From Ascaphus truei (Eukaryota > Chordata > Amphibia > Anura > Ascaphidae), in assembly GCA_036426205.1 (NCBI GenBank), contig WSYH01001912.1, positions 1-64,000 of the forward strand: DNA of 64,000 bases. Reading direction: 5' to 3'. The notes beneath the pieces are model-generated. The model was not told where the DNA came from, did no database searches, and saw only the letters and a program-made list of their open reading frames with translations. Of this stretch, positions 31,920 to 43,405 are shown piece by piece (position 1 is the first letter of the stretch; each line of letters opens with the position of its first letter). The translations under genes and the position numbers were made by a program.

Positions 31920-33195
31920 GGTTATAAGTGTGTGTGAGGTCAGGGTTTTATACGTGAGTGTGAAGAGTCAGGGTTATACGTGGTTGTGAAGTTCAGGGTT
32001 ATACGTGGTGGTGGAAGGTCAGGGGTAACGTGGTGTGAAGGCAGGGTTTAACGTGGTGTGTGAAGGTCGGGTTATACGTGGGGTGAGGTAGGGTTTAATA
32101 CGGGTGTGAAGGTCAGGGTTTGTATTCCGTGGGCGTGTAAGTTCAGGGTATCGTGGTGTGAAGGTCAGGGTTTATACGGGGTGAAGGTCACGGGTTTAAT
32201 ATGTGGTGTGAGTCAGGGTTTACGTGGTGTGAACGTTCAGGGTTATACGTGGTGTGAAGGGTCAGGTGAAGACGTTGGGTGAAGGTGCAGGGTTCAGGGT
32301 TATCACGTGGATGTTTGAAGTTCAGGGTTTATACGTGGGGGTGAAGTTTCAGGGTTATACGTGGTGTTAATGGTCAGGGTTAATGTGGTGTGAGGTCAGG
32401 TTATACGTGGGTGTAAGGTCAGGGTTATACGTGGTGTGAAGGTCAGGGTTTATACGTGGTGTGAAGGTCAGGGTTTACAAAGTGGTGTAAAGTCAGGGTT
32501 ACGGGGTGGGATCAGGGTTATACTGGTGTGAAGTCGGGTTACGTGGTGTGAAGGTCAGGGTATAATACGTGGTGTGAAGGTCAAGGTATACGTGGGTTTG
32601 TGAAGTTCAGGGTTATAGCGGGTTTGAAGTTCAGGTTTATACGTGGTGAATGGTCAGGGTTATACGTGGGTGAAGTCAGGGTGGTGGTGGAAGGTCAGGG
32701 TTTACGTGGTGTGAAGGTCAGGGTATACGTGTGAAGGTCGGGTTATCGGGTGTGGTAATGGTCAGGGTTATACGTGGTTGTGAAGGTAAGGGTTATACGT
32801 AGGTGTGCAGTTCAGGGTTATACGTGGTGTGAAGTTCAGGGTTATACGTGGTGTGAAGGTCAGGGTTAACGTGGTGTGAATCAGGGTTATACGTGGTTGT
32901 GAAGTTCAGGGTTATTAGTGGTGTTAGGTCAGGGTTTATGTGGTTGTGAAGGTCAGGGTATAGTGGTGTGAGCAGGGTTATACGTGGGGTGAAGGGTCAG
33001 GGTTAACGTGGGGTGTGAAGTGTTCAGGGTTATACTGGTGTGATGAGTTCGTATGGGAGGCAGTTACACGTGGTGTGAAGTTCAGGGTTATACGTGGTGT
33101 GACGGTCAGGTTGTTGTATGTCAGGTTTCGGTCAGGTTGACATGTGTAAGGTCGGGGTTATACGTGGTGTGAAGTCAGGGGTACACGTGGTGTGA
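31920..33195. repeat. Degenerate minisatellite, ~24-bp unit
   Basis: About 50 copies of a unit like 'gggttatacgtggtgtgaaggtca'. Unit lengths vary by small indels in a way that looks like uncorrected long-read error superimposed on a real array. Lies in the presumed intron upstream of the ALOX exon. Confidence 0.9.
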
Positions 33196-33243
33196 TACCT
33201 CTACATATATATATATATATATATATATATGTAGAGGTATCAG
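33196..33243. repeat. Perfect palindrome around (TA)n
   Basis: 'gatacctctacatatat' and its exact complement 'atatatgtagaggtatc' flank a TA run. Prone to form a hairpin. Confidence 0.85.
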
Positions 33244-33264
33244 TACCGTGTTATCTGAGCTTCA

Positions 33265-33570
33265 ATAATAAAAAAATAAATAGATGATACCGTTCTGTGG
33301 CTAACTAAATGCTTTTATTTGTGCGAGCTTTCGAGATAAACTGATCTCTTCTTCCGGCGATGTTACAATGAATGAAGCAAGCAAAAGGTATACTTAAAAA
33401 CAGTGTCTCTTGGAATGTTATCTGTGCTTGTCCTTCCCCCGGTTGGATGTGTTTTATCGCTAGACGTGTCAAAAGGTTCCTGAAAGCAAGTGATGTAAAA
33501 GCATTTCGTTAGCCACAGAACGGTATCGTCTATTTATTTTTTTTATTATATATATATATATATATATGCA
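33265..33570. mobile_element. Foldback repeat with 'accgttctgtggctaac' arms
   Basis: Left arm 'gataccgttctgtggctaac' at about 33285 is mirrored by 'gttagccacagaacggtatc' at about 33509-33529. In the centre GAAAGC follows a perfect GAGAT...ATCTC stem on the minus strand (33327-33348), reminiscent of the hammerhead-like units but without CTGATGA. A (TA)n run ends it. Confidence 0.65.
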
Positions 33571-33599
33571 GGGATGGGTGCAGTGTGTAATCGCCCCCA

Positions 33600-34275
33600 C
33601 AGTGGTTGTTTATGGGTTGCGGGTGGGTCGCTTGAGGGCTTAACCCATTCATGACCGTTGCGGTATTAACCGCTATGGTAATGAAGGGGTTCATTTGACC
33701 CTCAACCCCCCCGAAACCATAAACACCCCCCAAAATCCTACTACCCCCTTATTCCACTGCCGCTCTCCACAGAAAGCATGGTAATGGATGGTTAACCCCT
33801 TCATTGCCTTAGCGGTTGCCCGTGAAGGCAACTAATTGGGCTGTTAATGCATTATTCCTGCTTCGGATGCATGGGGGGGGCTTCGGTGCTGATATTACTG
33901 GGTGTCAGCTCTGGAGCCCCCCTGCATCAATCCGAGGCAGGAAAAGGGCCAGATTTTTTTCCTATGTCACCTATCACCGCTCAGCACCAGCTTCTTGCCA
34001 ACGTTTGTTGGTGGAGCGATTTGGAGAAAATCTCTCCATTTTATAGCCCCGATCAGCGCCGAGATGCTGATTGGGGCTACTATAATACGGCAGATTTTTA
34101 AATTGGAGAAAAATTGTTTCTCGCCACCCATCTGGTGAGTTTTTTTAAAGAAACCAAAAATCGGCGGATTTTAATCATATGGCCAGTTTCTCGCCATTTC
34201 AGGATTTGCTATGGGCATATTTGGCAAATACATGGCGAGATAGGGCTTCTCGCAGCTCTCTGCATAGGCCCCCTA
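33600..34275. mobile_element. Hairpin repeat and inverted 'GGGGCCTATGCAGAG' family member
   Basis: Contains two 'accgctatggtaatgaaggggtt'-type blocks in opposite orientation (33668, 33800), a hairpin pairing 33857-33885 with 33918-33948, then GGCGAGA boxes and the terminal GCAGCTCTCTGCATAGGCCC near 34253-34272. No gene. Confidence 0.5.
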
Positions 34276-34685
34276 GTGACAAAGCTCAATCTTATTTATT
34301 AAAATACATATAATGAACTATGCCATTAACATTGGCTGCAAGGGGTTAAACTGAACAGCTGATCGTCCGGAGATGTAAAATCAAAACCCTACTCACGAGA
34401 AGCAGGGTAATAGCAAGCGGTGGTGGTACAGTGTCACTGTCCAGGGGATGATGTCAGAACAGAGTTCCCACTCTGCAGCATCGGCTCACTCGCCCGGATC
34501 TCCCTTCTGCCACACACGGGGATGTGTCGGTGGGGACAGCAGTCTCTCTGGGGCGCCCACGCTGGAATCGCATGTCGCTAATCCCCCTCCTTCTGCTCCT
34601 CCTCTTCGCCCGACTTAAGACGCGTGCCCGCGCGTGTGTGCCCGTGTGCTTAAAGTGACACAAACTCCTTCACTTGCACGTATCT
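34276..34685. other. No recognised feature
   Basis: GC-rich toward the right. A 69-codon minus frame is not supported by any motif. Confidence 0.35.
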
Positions 34686-35086
34686 AAGGCTGAGTCCATA
34701 GAAGGCACGTCCGTGCTGAGCTGTGCGGATGAGGATGTCTTTAGAGGGGGCTCACGCGAGCGTCCGCAGGCGTGCTGAGGCGCTGGATTTTTCAGCCGAC
34801 AGCCAAACTGTTTTTCAGAGCGCTGTCGGCTGAAAACATCCAATCAGCGTGGAGAAGCGTCAACATCACGGTGCCGTGACGTCGGCGCCGTGACATTGAC
34901 GTCGGTGCGTCGTGGGCGATTGGCCCAGCGACGTCACTGCACCGCCTCCCTCAGTCTCCCCCCACCTCCCGATGACGCATGCCGGCTCGCCTGCATGGGC
35001 ATGAAATCGCACAGATTTCAGCAGGCGAGCCTCAGCGTCAGCGCGCCTCAGCCCTGCTACCCCCTCTATGGCCCCAGCCTAACAGT
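34686..35086. mobile_element. 400-bp GC-rich MITE with internal hairpins
   Basis: Ends 'aaggctgagtccatag' and, as complement, 'taggctggggccatagag' are similar inverted termini. Inside, 'cagccgacagc' is opposed to 'gctgtcggctg'. CpG-rich, non-coding. Superfamily not assigned. Confidence 0.65.
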
Positions 35087-35089
35087 GCT

Positions 35090-35440
35090 ACTGCGACCAG
35101 CTATTACAGCAAACCTCTATGTAGACACAAGGGTGATAGATAACACCCACCCTATGCGTTTCGTAGAACATATTCTACTTCCTCAGGGGCTACTTGAAAA
35201 AAAGCACTTACAAACCACGCACTTGCAGGCTTTCATCATAGACCCTTCAAGTACTGGACCTATGTCTTTATATTACAGCATTTGATTCCAGCGTGACACC
35301 ACTATTACTGTTTTTTGAAGTCAGGATATTTTGGTCTTTCTTTAGACCTATTTCTTCTAGCCTCAGAGTACGCCCCCACTATAGGACTATGTGCGCTGGT
35401 GAAGGGTATCCACATGCCCTGGTAAATTGCCCTCAGTGTA
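35090..35440. mobile_element. Repeat with hammerhead-like core and perfect stem II
   Basis: On the minus strand CTGAGGA (35180-35186; position 7 is variable in hammerheads) is followed by a six-pair stem GTAGAA/TTCTAC and GAAAC (35158-35162). Downstream sequence shares 'tagcctcagagtacgcccccac' with 27209. Confidence 0.6.
35158..35186 (-). ncRNA. Hammerhead-like core
   Basis: Both core strands fit the consensus and stem II is perfect (GTAGAA paired with TTCTAC, 4-base loop). Stem III could be ACGC with GTGT, followed by a permitted U, but stem I is not evident. Best-formed stem II in the window. Confidence 0.5.
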
Positions 35441-36430
35441 CGCCTCAACACAGTTTCTTTTGGCAAGGGTCTGGGCTGATCCCCTCCCTGGTGCTGCTTC
35501 AGGGAGAGACTCCCCCCTTCCTTAACTCGGCTGGGTGTCCAAGGTCCCTGGTGTAGCCTCAGGAGCCTGGCCCCTTGCTGCTGTTTGCTGCTGCTTGCTA
35601 AAAGCCTGTCCTGTCATATCAGCAGCACCTCCAAATGTAACTCTGTTTTCCCCCTCCTCTGGGAAATTACACTGGTTACTGCTTCTGTGTGGTGCTGAAG
35701 CCTACCTGTGGTGTCAGTAGAAGCTGAGCTGTGCAATGTTATTGGCAGCTTTATGGCTGTTCTTGGGTTACTCACTCATGGTACAGCGCCTCCAGCCATG
35801 ATAGGATCCCTGGGTAAGGATACCAGCTCCTGTCATTGCAGTTATTCTACCTCCTGCCCAGTAACTGACACCCAGGCAGAGGCAAGGTGAACAAGCAGCT
35901 TTATTTTCTTTCCTCTTCATCATACTCCTCAGTACAGCATACTCCTCGGCAGTCCAGGAATTCTGTATGGTGCTTGCCCAGTCTCATAGGGCATTCTGTC
36001 TGTATAGGTTCTAAGACAGCCGACTTAGAGTGGCATGCTTGCCCTGCAATGGGGAAGACTCACCGCCCTCCTTTCTCCTCAGAGAATGGAGACAGACACA
36101 CTCACTCTCTCCCTCTGGGGAAGAGAGAACTCTTTCACCCACCTTACTCCAGGAGGAGCAGGGGACCAAGCTCACGTCCTCACACAATGAGGTGCAGAGG
36201 CAGACTTTCTCCCTCCTTACTCTCTGAAGAGCAGGGGGAAAAGACTCTCCAACTAACTTTGGCTACTGCCCTAGAAAGCTCTGGAAGGTGCGGGCTCATG
36301 GACTGTACCCACCTCCAAGGGACTGTACACAGGCCATGAGACACAATCTACCTTCCTTCACTTTCTAGAGAAGCAGAAGGGGGGGGGGGGTCAATGGCCC
36401 ACAGATTAACCTGCTAATGCCTGGATCTTA
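35441..36430 (+). other. Unassigned LTR-like sequence
   Basis: Contains GGTACAGCGCCTCCAG (about 35780), which recurs as GATACAGCGCCTCCAT at 39756 and inverted at about 38654. Purine/pyrimidine-biased non-coding sequence; open frames have no family resemblance. Confidence 0.35.
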
Positions 36431-36439
36431 ACAGGGCTT

Positions 36440-36805
36440 ACATAGCAGATATTCCAAAACAATGTGTGTGCAGCGCACAGCGAAAACAGAGGAGCAGGTC
36501 TAGCAAAAATAATTACTTTATTGAAAAGGCATAAAAGGCAAAGAGTGCAACACTTCTACGTGTTTCATGCAGGTTATGCACTTTATCAAGAAGTTCCACA
36601 CAATAGCACCACACTATGTTTAAATACAGCTGACTGCTGATTTCAGTGCCAAACTAAGTGATGTCACGTCCCACTATGCCCTCCAATGGGCAATCGTAAT
36701 GTAGGACCAGGCATTTGAGCATCACCTCTTTTCTACATATATGCTTACACTCAAGCAGATACACTGGGTGGAGAGAAACAGGTACAGATAGACATACCCT
36801 GTTAC
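36440..36805. mobile_element. Repeat with hammerhead-like core
   Basis: On the minus strand TTGATAA (36583-36589), a five-pair stem GTGCA/TGCAT and GAAAC (36562-36566). The first core strand carries two changes from CTGATGA. Confidence 0.5.
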
Positions 36806-36862
36806 ACATACATGCATACATGCATACATACATACATACATACATACATACATAAATACATA
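36806..36862. repeat. (CATA)n microsatellite
   Basis: About 14 tetranucleotide units at the end of a CR1 fragment, whose tail runs into them. Confidence 0.95.
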
Positions 36863-37146
36863 GTTACATAGTAGATGAGGTTGAAAAAAGACTTCCGTCC
36901 ATCAAGTTCAACCTATGCCAATATTTAGACAACAGATATTTTATCATATCTATACTTATTGATCCAGAGGAAGGCAAACAAAACCCCAGAGTCACATCAT
37001 CAAATGATATCTCATAAGGGGGAAAATAAATTCCTTCCTGACTCCAAGAATTGGCAATAGGATTAATCCCTGGATCAACAGCCTTCCCATGTATACTTAT
37101 TTGGTATATCCCTGTATACCTTTTCTATCTAAAAAGATGTCCAACC
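36863..37146 (-). mobile_element. CR1-like LINE 3' end fragment
   Basis: 'gttacatagtagatgaggttgaaaaaagac' read on minus is the conserved 3' tail. The rest corresponds to the last ~280 bp of the copy at 10056-11349, with an internal insert 'tcacatcatcaaatgatatctc'. Non-coding remnant between two CATA arrays. Confidence 0.85.
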
Positions 37147-37198
37147 TACATACATACATACATACATACATACATACATACATCCATACATACATACA
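37147..37198. repeat. (CATA)n microsatellite
   Basis: About 12 units with a CATC variant; directly follows the CR1 fragment. Confidence 0.95.
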
Positions 37199-37202
37199 GA
37201 CC

Positions 37203-37700
37203 TGTCTAAGACATGTGAATGAGCTCACAAGTGATCTTTTTATTTGCTAAATGCTATATGGTGGAGGTTTCTTGTTGCCTTTTCCACCCACCCTAACTTA
37301 AAATGTGTTGGTAAATCCTACAGCCTTGAAAATTGCAAAGCCAGTACAACCAACCTCACACTGATGAGACCCATTAAGGTTGAAACATGTCTATGAGTGG
37401 TTTCTCTGGATTTGCATATAATCCCATGCTGTGCTAAAAAGCTGTGTTAACAGCGAGCATTAGCTTATAAGGGTTCCATGTAAAATGATTTTCAGGCAAA
37501 AGGTGACACAGTGTGCTCATTTGCACGTCATTTCCCAGAATCCCTTGCTGCAGTGGAAGCACTGTATGCTAGGTGATAATGGTGAAAGACATGTGAATGT
37601 GCTCAAGGGATTTTGTTATTTGTTATATGCTATACGGTGGAGGTTTCTTGTTGCCTTTTTCACCCACCATAACTTAAAATGTGATGGATATACATATATA
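37203..37700 (+). repeat. Partial tandem pair of a ~382-bp unit with hammerhead-like core
   Basis: 'gacatgtgaatg(a/t)gctca...ggtggaggtttcttgttgcc' at 37204 is repeated at about 37588. The unit contains CTGATGA (37361-37367), stem II GACC/GGTT and GAAAC (37382-37386), so every core position fits. A hammerhead within a tandem unit of this size recalls newt satellite 2 and Penelope terminal repeats (family knowledge). Confidence 0.65.
37361..37386 (+). ncRNA. Hammerhead-like core, full consensus
   Basis: CTGATGA-GACC-CATTAA-GGTT-GAAAC. The downstream sequence gives only a two-pair stem III before a possible cleavage site, so it may be degenerate. Confidence 0.5.
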
Positions 37701-37779
37701 GCCTGGGTCCCCCTGGTCCCCCTGGTCCCCTGTTTGTCTTCTTACCTTTCCATAGACAGCAGAGGCTGGGGAGAGTGTG

Positions 37780-37806
37780 TGTGTGTGTGTGGGTGGGGGT
37801 GGGGGT

Positions 37807-37846
<40 letters not shown>
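37780..37846. repeat. (GT)n followed by poly-G
   Basis: GT repeats, then G-runs broken by three T, then about 38 uninterrupted G. The length suggests slippage or base-calling artefact. Confidence 0.9.
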
Positions 37847-38785
37847 GCGCAGTAGCAAGCGCAAGCAGCAGCCATTAGGATTATAGCACAGCAGGGGAAC
37901 TACAAGTCCCAGCAGCCTCAGGGGCTGCAGACCACATGTTGCCAGGCAACCAATAGGGCTTAGCGATGCATGGCAGTTAGAATTCTGACAGTTGGGGTTC
38001 TGACAGTGAGAGGGACTGACAGTTGGAGCCAGGACAGAGAAATGGAAGGTAGGGTCTGTGTGTCAGTGGCATCCAGACTAGACTAACCCTTTAGGTACAA
38101 GATAGGCCCCACTCACCTAATCAGATTGTGGCTGCTACAGTGAAACCCCTACGTAGGGACATGTCCCCTGTAGCTGTATACAGTTAGTGTTTAGTGCCAT
38201 TTGAAGCTGCCACACAGCGATTTGCGGATTGTGGTCTGGGGCAGGACCACCACCACACTATCATAGACTACCAAAGGTGAGACCCTCCTACCGGAGTTCA
38301 CCCCACGCAGAGGCGGAGGCTTTGCTGACATCGACATTGCTGGATCAGTGGATCCCTTTTGCTTTTCGGTCATACCTGGGTACTGAAGCACCTGGGCAGG
38401 TACTTCATATTGTGCACCAACTATAACACTTTCAGTTACTGTGGGCAGCGCTGTCTCACACATTGGGTGGGAGGACACTAGGGTTGGAGGGCAAGATGGG
38501 GATACGGCCGTGCTAGGCCTATATTGTATGTGGGTTAATGATATATCTAGTTGTACCTGTGTTCAGTAAACTGTTATTAAATACAAAGGTGTGATCTTAT
38601 TGCAGTGAGTCCTGTGAAGGGGTTATCCGGCACTGTCAGGATCCCTCACAGCTGGAGGCGCTGTCACCAGATCAGGTACACCCCGGGCTCCCAGCAGCAG
38701 AGGTTCAGGCCTCCTGTGAGCCACAGGTAAAGCACCACACACTCAGTATCCGCCACATTTCCCATAGGGTGGGGGAAACAGCTCT
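37847..38785 (+). other. Unassigned, possibly retroelement-derived
   Basis: 'caaactgttattaaatacaaagg...ggttatccggcactgtcaggatccctcacagctggaggcgctgtcacc' resembles an LTR end followed by leader sequence. The TGGAGGCGCTGT block is the complement of that at 35780 and 39756. No open reading frame is recognised. Confidence 0.35.
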
Positions 38786-38882
38786 ACACATACATACATA
38801 CATACATACATATATACATACATACATACATACATACATACATACATACATACATACATACCTACATACATACATACATAAT
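38786..38882. repeat. (CATA)n microsatellite
   Basis: About 24 units with TATA and CCTA variants. Confidence 0.95.
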
Positions 38883-40867
38883 AAAATGCATATAAATAGG
38901 TTTTAGCTGAACCTACAGTACATGCAGTGGCCATAACAAGGCAGCAGATGTCAGTATATAATAGACAAGAAGGAAACAGAGTTATGTTACTGTACGGAGA
39001 CAAGTGCAGAGGTATAACCAGAAAGATATATTTTGGGGAAAATAAACCTTGGCTTTTATTTAGCACGCAGCTTCAAACAATACAGCTTTAAGGCAGCATA
39101 CAAATAAACAAATAAAACAGGCCTTTCCCTTTCTAAGGGCTAACTCACACTTTCCAGTCCCTATATGCAGGGCTGGGAGGCCATGCCTCTTGCCAACCTC
39201 TAACCCAAAAGTCGAAAGAGGTACCTGGTATCAGTGTGCACTTTCCTACAGTCCAGGGTCTGGGCTGGTGTTCCAGGGTTGATTTCTCTGATAGGTTCCA
39301 GGGTCTGCTGCATCTTGGTAAAGAGGGTCTGCTTCCTTGTGATCTCTCTCTCTCTCGCAGCACACACATCCTTAGTGCTAGAGAAATCCCCTGCAGTTTA
39401 AGCTTTTCAACCTGTCTCAGCCAGGTGGAGGCTGGCTAATTCTCTGTAGCTGCAATTAACCCGCTTCCTGCTGCACTCATCAACCAGATACAGGCTTTCT
39501 GGGTTAAATCCCTGCCACAGCTACTAATATAATTAGTCTGCTGGGGAATCAGATGTATATACTTATAACCCATGTACCCCTCCCCCCTCCCACCCCCCCT
39601 GGTCGCAGATTGGACCCCTAGGGTTTACGGTGGTCTGGCTACATGTCTTTTGGTGGTGCATACCTGTGAGGAACAGGAGGGCCTGAGTCTCCCGCGATGG
39701 TATGGGGGACAACAGGGACAGGTTTCTGGGGTTCTTGCCTTCATTTCTTAGTGGTGATACAGCGCCTCCATCTCTGGCAAACCCTATCAGAGTAGGGTGA
39801 AATCCTTCCAGAGAACCCCTCGATGGGGCGAGAGATTTCAGTCTCACTCAAGTCTTTTATAAAACAAGTAGCAGCAGCTCCTTTATTGTACACAGCAGCA
39901 GCGGGTCTTCTCTCTCTCCAGACTGTACCTCTTCAGGATGGGCTGTCTGGGACTCTCACTGTTCCCTGCCACCACCCCAAGTCACAGGCACTCAGAGTGG
40001 GGCCAGCTCTTCCCTCACCCCCTAAACAGGGTGACGGGCATTGGTCCACCACAGTTCTATAAGCTCTACTCAGGGCCTGCCTGAGCTCCTCCAACGTAAC
40101 ACACTAATCCTCTGCAACTCATTACTCAGAACTGACACACTAAATTGACTGTGCACTGCCCTTTATGACTTTGACAGGCCCCTCCCCTATGTCTCTTGCC
40201 TTAGACACAGAGTCAGATGGCCTACCTCCACCACTCAGGGCAGGGCTTGAAGCAGGGGAAACCCATGATAACTACTGTCAGCCAGCCCTTAGCAGGGCTT
40301 ACACCAGTAGGAGGATAGATGTATAGCCCATTTTCTTACCAGGGCTACATACTATTTAAAGGGATGAGTCGATGTATTACTAAATATATGCCAGTTTAAA
40401 ATGTCAGCATTTTCATGACGAGGATATATGGATTGTGTCAGAACAATGGGGAGAATAAAATAAATGGTGTAAAACCACAAGGACAATTTTAATTGTAAAA
40501 CCAGAAAATACACAACAAAGAAGAAATTGATGTAATAAAATACAGAGAACAATAGTTATTGCATTAAAAATAATAGTGATTGCATTGTATTGAATAGTGC
40601 TTAATTATACGGCTAAGAAAGTCTATAATTGTTGGAGGGTGACACAGATCCCAATTCACCCACCTGTACTTACAAAGCTTAAACCTTTACATCTCTCTTC
40701 CTAATCCTGCTAAATCCTCCTACTTCTCTGCCCATTCTATTATATGGACTTGCTATATTGTCATTTCGCCACAAGATGGTGCTCTGACACAAGGCACCAT
40801 TTTGTTTTGACATTTGCTTCTTTCATAAGAAATGTGCTCGTTGGAAATGTTACATTGTTATATATTT
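38883..40867. other. Unassigned sequence
   Basis: 39120-40320 resembles LTR-type repeats (GATACAGCGCCTCCAT at 39756; 'ctttattgtacacagcagcag'), without defined ends. 40330-40867 is AT-rich with no gene or repeat that I can name. Confidence 0.35.
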
Positions 40868-42895
40868 CCATATTAGATGAGGTTGAAAAAAGACGTACGT
40901 CCATCAAGTTCAACCTATGCTAAATTTAGACGACAGATGCTTTATCCTATATCCTATATCCGTACTTATTGATCCAAAGGAAGGCAAAAAAAAAAAACCC
41001 AGTGAAATATCATCCAATGATATCTCAGGGGGGGAAAAAATCCTTCGTGACGCCAAGAATTGGCAATCGGATTAATCGATGGGTCAACATCCTTCCCATC
41101 ATTACTTATTTGGTATATCCCTGTATACCATCCCTTTCTAAAAAGATGTCCAATTTTTTTTTAACAAATCTATCGTACCTGCCATCACAGCCTCCATGGG
41201 TAATGAATTCCACATTTTAACTGCCCTTACTGTAAAGAACCCTTTCCTTTGTTGCTGGTGAAATCTCCTTTCCTCCAACCTTTAGGAATGGTCGCGAGTC
41301 CATTGCACTACCCTTGGGATGAATAGTTCTTTTGAAAGCTCCTTGTACTGTCCCCGGATATATTTGTATATAGTTATCATATCCCCTCTTAGACGCCTCT
41401 TTTCTAATGTAAATAAATTTAATTTAGCTAGTCTCTCCTCATAAGTTAGATTGTTCATCCCTTTATTAATTTGGTGAATCTTCTCTGCACTCTCTGTAGT
41501 TATATAATGTCTTTTCTAAGGAGTGGTGCCCAAAATTGTACTTCATACTCATGGTGTAGTCTTACTAACACTTTATAAAGGGGCATAATAATGTTTAATT
41601 CCCTTCAATCTATTGCCCGTTTAATGCAAGGTAAGATTTTGTTTGCCTTTGCAGCTACTGCATGACTTTGGGCACTATTGCTAAGCCTGCTGTCTATAAG
41701 TACTCCTAAATCCTTCTCCATCAAGATTCCCCTAATATATCCCCATTTAACTTGTAAGTCATCTGTTTATTCTTGCTTCCCAAATGCATAACCTTACATA
41801 TATCTGTATTAAACCTCATCTGCCATTTACCTGTCCAATTTTCCAGTCTCTCCAAGTCCTTCTAGAGAGTAATTACATGCTGCTATGATTATACTACCTT
41901 ACAGACTTTGCTCTCTATGCCAACCTCAAGGTCATTAATAAACAAGTTAAAAAGTAGGGGTTCAAGTACCGATCCCTGAGGTACTACATTTACGACTTTA
42001 GCCAAACCTGAAAAAAGTTCAATTTATGACAACCCTCAGTTTTCAATCCAGGTGCACATACTGAGTCACTTTGTACTGAGTCCATTTGCTTTATTTTGAA
42101 CACCAACCACTTGTGTGGAACCGTATCAAAAGCCTTTGCAAAATCTAAGTAGACGACTAAGGAGCCAACTGCCTAACCCAGGTCTAAATTCCTACTTACC
42201 TCCTCAAAAAAACAAATAAGGTTAGTTTGGCATGATCTATCCTTCATAAATCCATGCTGACTATTACAAATAATTTTTTTCCCATTAGGTATTCCTGAAT
42301 ATTATCCCGTATTAAACCTTCAAGTAGCTTCCCACAATTGAAGTCAGGCTTACAGGTCTAGCTCCCCTTTTCAATATAGGCACCACATCTGGTTTACGCC
42401 AATCTTCTGGTACTGAGCCTGTGGAAAAGGAGACCTTGAATTTTAAATGTAATGGTTTGGCTATTACTGAACTTAACTCCTTAAGAACTCTTAGATGTAT
42501 GCCATCGGGGCCAGGTGCCTTATTTACCTTAATTTTATCAAGCCACCTATGTACTTCTTCCTCAGTTAACCATTGGTTCATTAATATAGAGGTTGTGGCT
42601 TCATCCTGTGGCACTATTATTGAACTTGATTCTTCCCTGGTAAATACAGTGGCAACGAAATTGTTTAATACCTCTGCTTTCTCCTTATCTCCAATAATCT
42701 GCCTGCCATCTCACATGGAAAGGGTCCTACAGTATATTTTCTTTGCTGATTTTTTTTTGTTATTAAGGTACTTAAATAACTTTTTAGGGTTGATCTTACT
42801 TTCTATTGCAATTCTTTTTTATTGTCCTTTTTTGATAATTTGATTGCCCTTTTGCAATTGTTGTTACATTCCTTATAATTCTGATATTATTGGAG
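40868..42895 (-). pseudogene. CR1-like LINE, 2 kb, 5'-truncated
   Basis: The 3' tail ('gatgaggttgaaaaaagac...') lies at 40868 and the RT N-terminal half at about 42310-42620 on the minus strand, including LDKIKVNKAPGPDGIHLRVLKEL and SVPEDWRKPDVVPILKRG. The catalytic block region is near 41930-41960 but frameshifted. It reaches further 5' than the other copies. Broken by many indels. Confidence 0.85.
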
Positions 42896-43160
42896 CGATT
42901 CACTAAGCAATGATAACTGCTTTTAAGTATGATAAATGGCTTTTAAGACCGATACTGCCTGCTGCGCGATTCACTAAGCAGTGATAACAGTGCTTTATCG
43001 GCCGTAAAAGGCATTTTCAGCCCCCCCCCCCCCCCCCCAAAATGAAAAAAAAAATATATCCGATCAGGCGAAAACGCCGTTTTTTGACAGTCAAAATCGT
43101 ACTTTAAAAGCAAAAGAAATGGAACCATGAAAAAAAATCATTGTTTACGTTTTTTTACCA
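42893..43160. mobile_element. Harbinger-like MITE fragment with poly-C
   Basis: 'ggagcgattcactaagcaatgataactg' is repeated as 'gcgcgattcactaagcagtgataac' 68 bp later. GCGATTCACTAAG termini are common to PIF/Harbinger MITEs of frogs (family knowledge). An 18-C run sits at 43021-43038. The second terminus is not visible. Confidence 0.45.
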
Positions 43161-43184
43161 CACAATTTATACAACAGGGCGGCG

Positions 43185-43405
43185 GGTGTCCCCGGGTGAT
43201 CCCTGTGGGAGTCCGGGGCCCTTGGGTGATCCATGCGGACGTCCGGGGCCCTCGGGTCATGCCCATGGGAGTTCTGGGCCCTCGGGTTATCCCTGAGGGA
43301 GTCTGGGGGCCATCGGGTGATCCCCACGGGAGACGGGGCCCTCGAGTGATCCCCACGGGAGTCCTGGGTCCTCAGGTGATCCCCGCAGGAGTCCGGAGTT
43401 CCCTA
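43185..43405. repeat. GC-rich minisatellite, ~30-36 bp unit
   Basis: About seven copies of a unit like 'gggccctcgggtgatccc' plus 'cacgggagtcc'. Open on both strands with repeating peptides, a consequence of the repeat. Confidence 0.9.

Noticed and set aside
31920..33195. Telomere-like or CRISPR-like array
   Set aside because: GGGTTA occurs but within a 24-bp unit; there are no unique spacers and the context is eukaryotic.
33327..33354. Another hammerhead core in the foldback at 33265-33570
   Set aside because: Stem and GAAAG are present but the CTGANGA strand is missing.
28204..34273. A single 6-kb transposon with GGGGCCTATGCAGAG ends
   Set aside because: A host lipoxygenase exon and an independent minisatellite lie between the ends; two separate family members explain it better.
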